Of a stretch of DNA of 37,034 bases, positions 36,196 to 37,034 are shown one piece after another. Position 1 is the first letter of the stretch. Every line of letters starts with the position of its first letter. The translations under genes were made by a program, and so were the position numbers. Source of the stretch: a virus; IMG/VR virus record IMGVR_UViG_3300044988_000512, positions 1 to 37,034 of that record. One strand, given 5' to 3'. The notes under the pieces are model-generated. The model was given only the letters and a program-made list of their open reading frames with translations, ran no database searches and was not told where the DNA came from.

Positions 36196-37034
36196 TTAGG
36201 CGGGTTGGGCGGTCATGCCGAGTTGCTGGTCTTGCGCCATCTTTTGCAGCGCGGGCTGGGCGCCGGTGCGGCCGATGACTGCGTTCTGTTGCTGTTGCAA
36301 CTGGAACTGGAAGGCTTGTGCTCTCGCGTCGATCATGCTGCGGAAGATTTCGTCTTGCTGGTATCGCTGCTGGACGGCGGGGTTGGACTGAATGATGGCC
36401 TGCAAGGTTTGCAGGCGGACTTGGGCGTTTTGGCCGCCCTCCTTGAGCGGGGGTTCGGTGCCTGCGGCGATTTTGGCGAAGGCGGTTTGTTCGTCTTCTT
36501 GCTCGGCCTGGGTAGCGGCGCCGATGTCCTTGATGAGGATGCCGGCGAGATTTGGGTCTACTGCCTGCATCATATATTGGACCAGGCCGACTCGATCGAT
36601 AACGCCGAAGCTGTCCAAGGGAACCAAGACTTTGGCGAGGTAGTCTAACTTGGCGCCGAGGGCTTCGTTGTCGAGGAGGCGCGCGTCAAACTCGGCGGTA
36701 ATGTCGAAGCGGCCCCGGATGTCTTGGGGCGATGCGTTGAATTGGAGCTGCTCGTTGCCGGTGATGCGCGCGACCTCTTCTGGGGTCATGTATTGCTGGC
36801 TGAGGGCCATGACCTGGGCCATCACGAGCTTCATGTCGATGAGCCAGCTATCGACCAGCTCCTGCATGTGGAGCATCGCCATGTTGGGGTTGACGGCTTC
36901 GGTCATGCGGCCGAAGTAGCGGTCGATGTCGGCGCGGGTGGCGGCTTCGACTTCGATGCTGCCTTGGTCGAACGGCGGCGGGGCCATCCACGACACTTCT
37001 CCGGGGCGGCGCTCGGGGATCTGCATGGCGGGGC
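36196..37034 (-). CDS. Portal protein, C-terminal part (cut by window edge)
   Basis: About 279 codons are visible and the frame is open at the right edge; the ATG at 37026 is internal because upstream codons continue in frame. The body is helical (A-D-I-D-R-Y-F-G-R-M-T-E, then L-V-D-S-W-L-I-D-M-K-L-V-M-A) and ends with a Gln-rich coiled tail (Q-F-Q-L-Q-Q-Q-Q-N). Podovirus portals end in such helical barrels. The call is moderate because the N-terminal core, with the diagnostic motifs, is missing. Confidence 0.65.
   Translation of the reverse strand, partial: PAMQIPERRPGEVSWMAPPPFDQGSIEVEAATRADIDRYFGRMTEAVNPNMAMLHMQELVDSWLIDMKLVMAQVMALSQQYMTPEEVARITGNEQLQFNASPQDIRGRFDITAEFDARLLDNEALGAKLDYLAKVLVPLDSFGVIDRVGLVQYMMQAVDPNLAGILIKDIGAATQAEQEDEQTAFAKIAAGTEPPLKEGGQNAQVRLQTLQAIIQSNPAVQQRYQQDEIFRSMIDARAQAFQFQLQQQQNAVIGRTGAQPALQKMAQDQQLGMTAQPA

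Overview
The window is the genome, or most of it, of a temperate tailed dsDNA bacteriophage with podovirus-like (short-tail) virion genes. The evidence is a terminase large subunit, the C-terminal end of a portal-like protein, a tail-nozzle-like protein, two tail fibres, a series of internal-virion-type proteins ending in a 2049-residue giant, a lysis cassette, an O-like initiator with a DnaB-type helicase, and a tyrosine integrase beside a tRNA-like attachment region. The window cuts the portal gene at its right end and another gene at its left end. The portal N-terminus, the major capsid protein and any scaffold or protease are not visible; if the genome is circular or permuted they lie in the missing piece. 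I see no DNA polymerase, no RNA polymerase and no CI/Cro-type repressor. The host is uncertain. The high G+C, the many leaders without a Shine-Dalgarno (SD) sequence, and the human-word-like filler repeats at gene ends fit Verrucomicrobiota, but this is a weak inference.

Layout. (1) Positions 1-12,650, minus strand, read right to left: a packed early/replication operon with many ATGA, GTGA or TTGA stop-start overlaps. It begins with a small excisionase/AlpA-like HTH protein. It continues through small proteins, an HTH protein, an O-like initiator carrying four iteron-like repeats, a PD-(D/E)XK protein, more small proteins, the DnaB helicase, a resolvase-like nuclease, a T7 gp2.5-like SSB, a RecB/Cas4-like nuclease, a chain of proteins of 39-82 residues, and the terminase. 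(2) Positions 12,633-14,532, plus strand: a divergent module starting with a ribbon-helix-helix-like protein and including a PEGA-domain lipoprotein, probably lysogeny or accessory functions. (3) Positions 14,523-15,954: integrase (minus strand) and a putative attP with a tRNA-Thr-like 5' half, an inverted core and repeated arm-type motifs; a plus-strand HNH endonuclease follows behind a good sigma70 promoter. (4) Positions 16,655-37,034, minus strand: the late virion and lysis operon, read from the portal to a terminator at about 16,655.

The strongest unexplained signals are two repeat systems. One is an iteron origin inside the O-like gene: three units at exactly 22-bp spacing plus a fourth, each read in a different codon frame, beside an AT-rich stretch, as in lambda ori. 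The other is a set of direct repeats of a decamer close to TGTNGGCATC in exact 10-bp phase. These sit before the helicase operon, on both sides of the divergent control region and before the second plus-strand gene, and look like the operators of a phage-wide switch. The two nearest candidate regulators are the small HTH protein and the ribbon-helix-helix-like protein.
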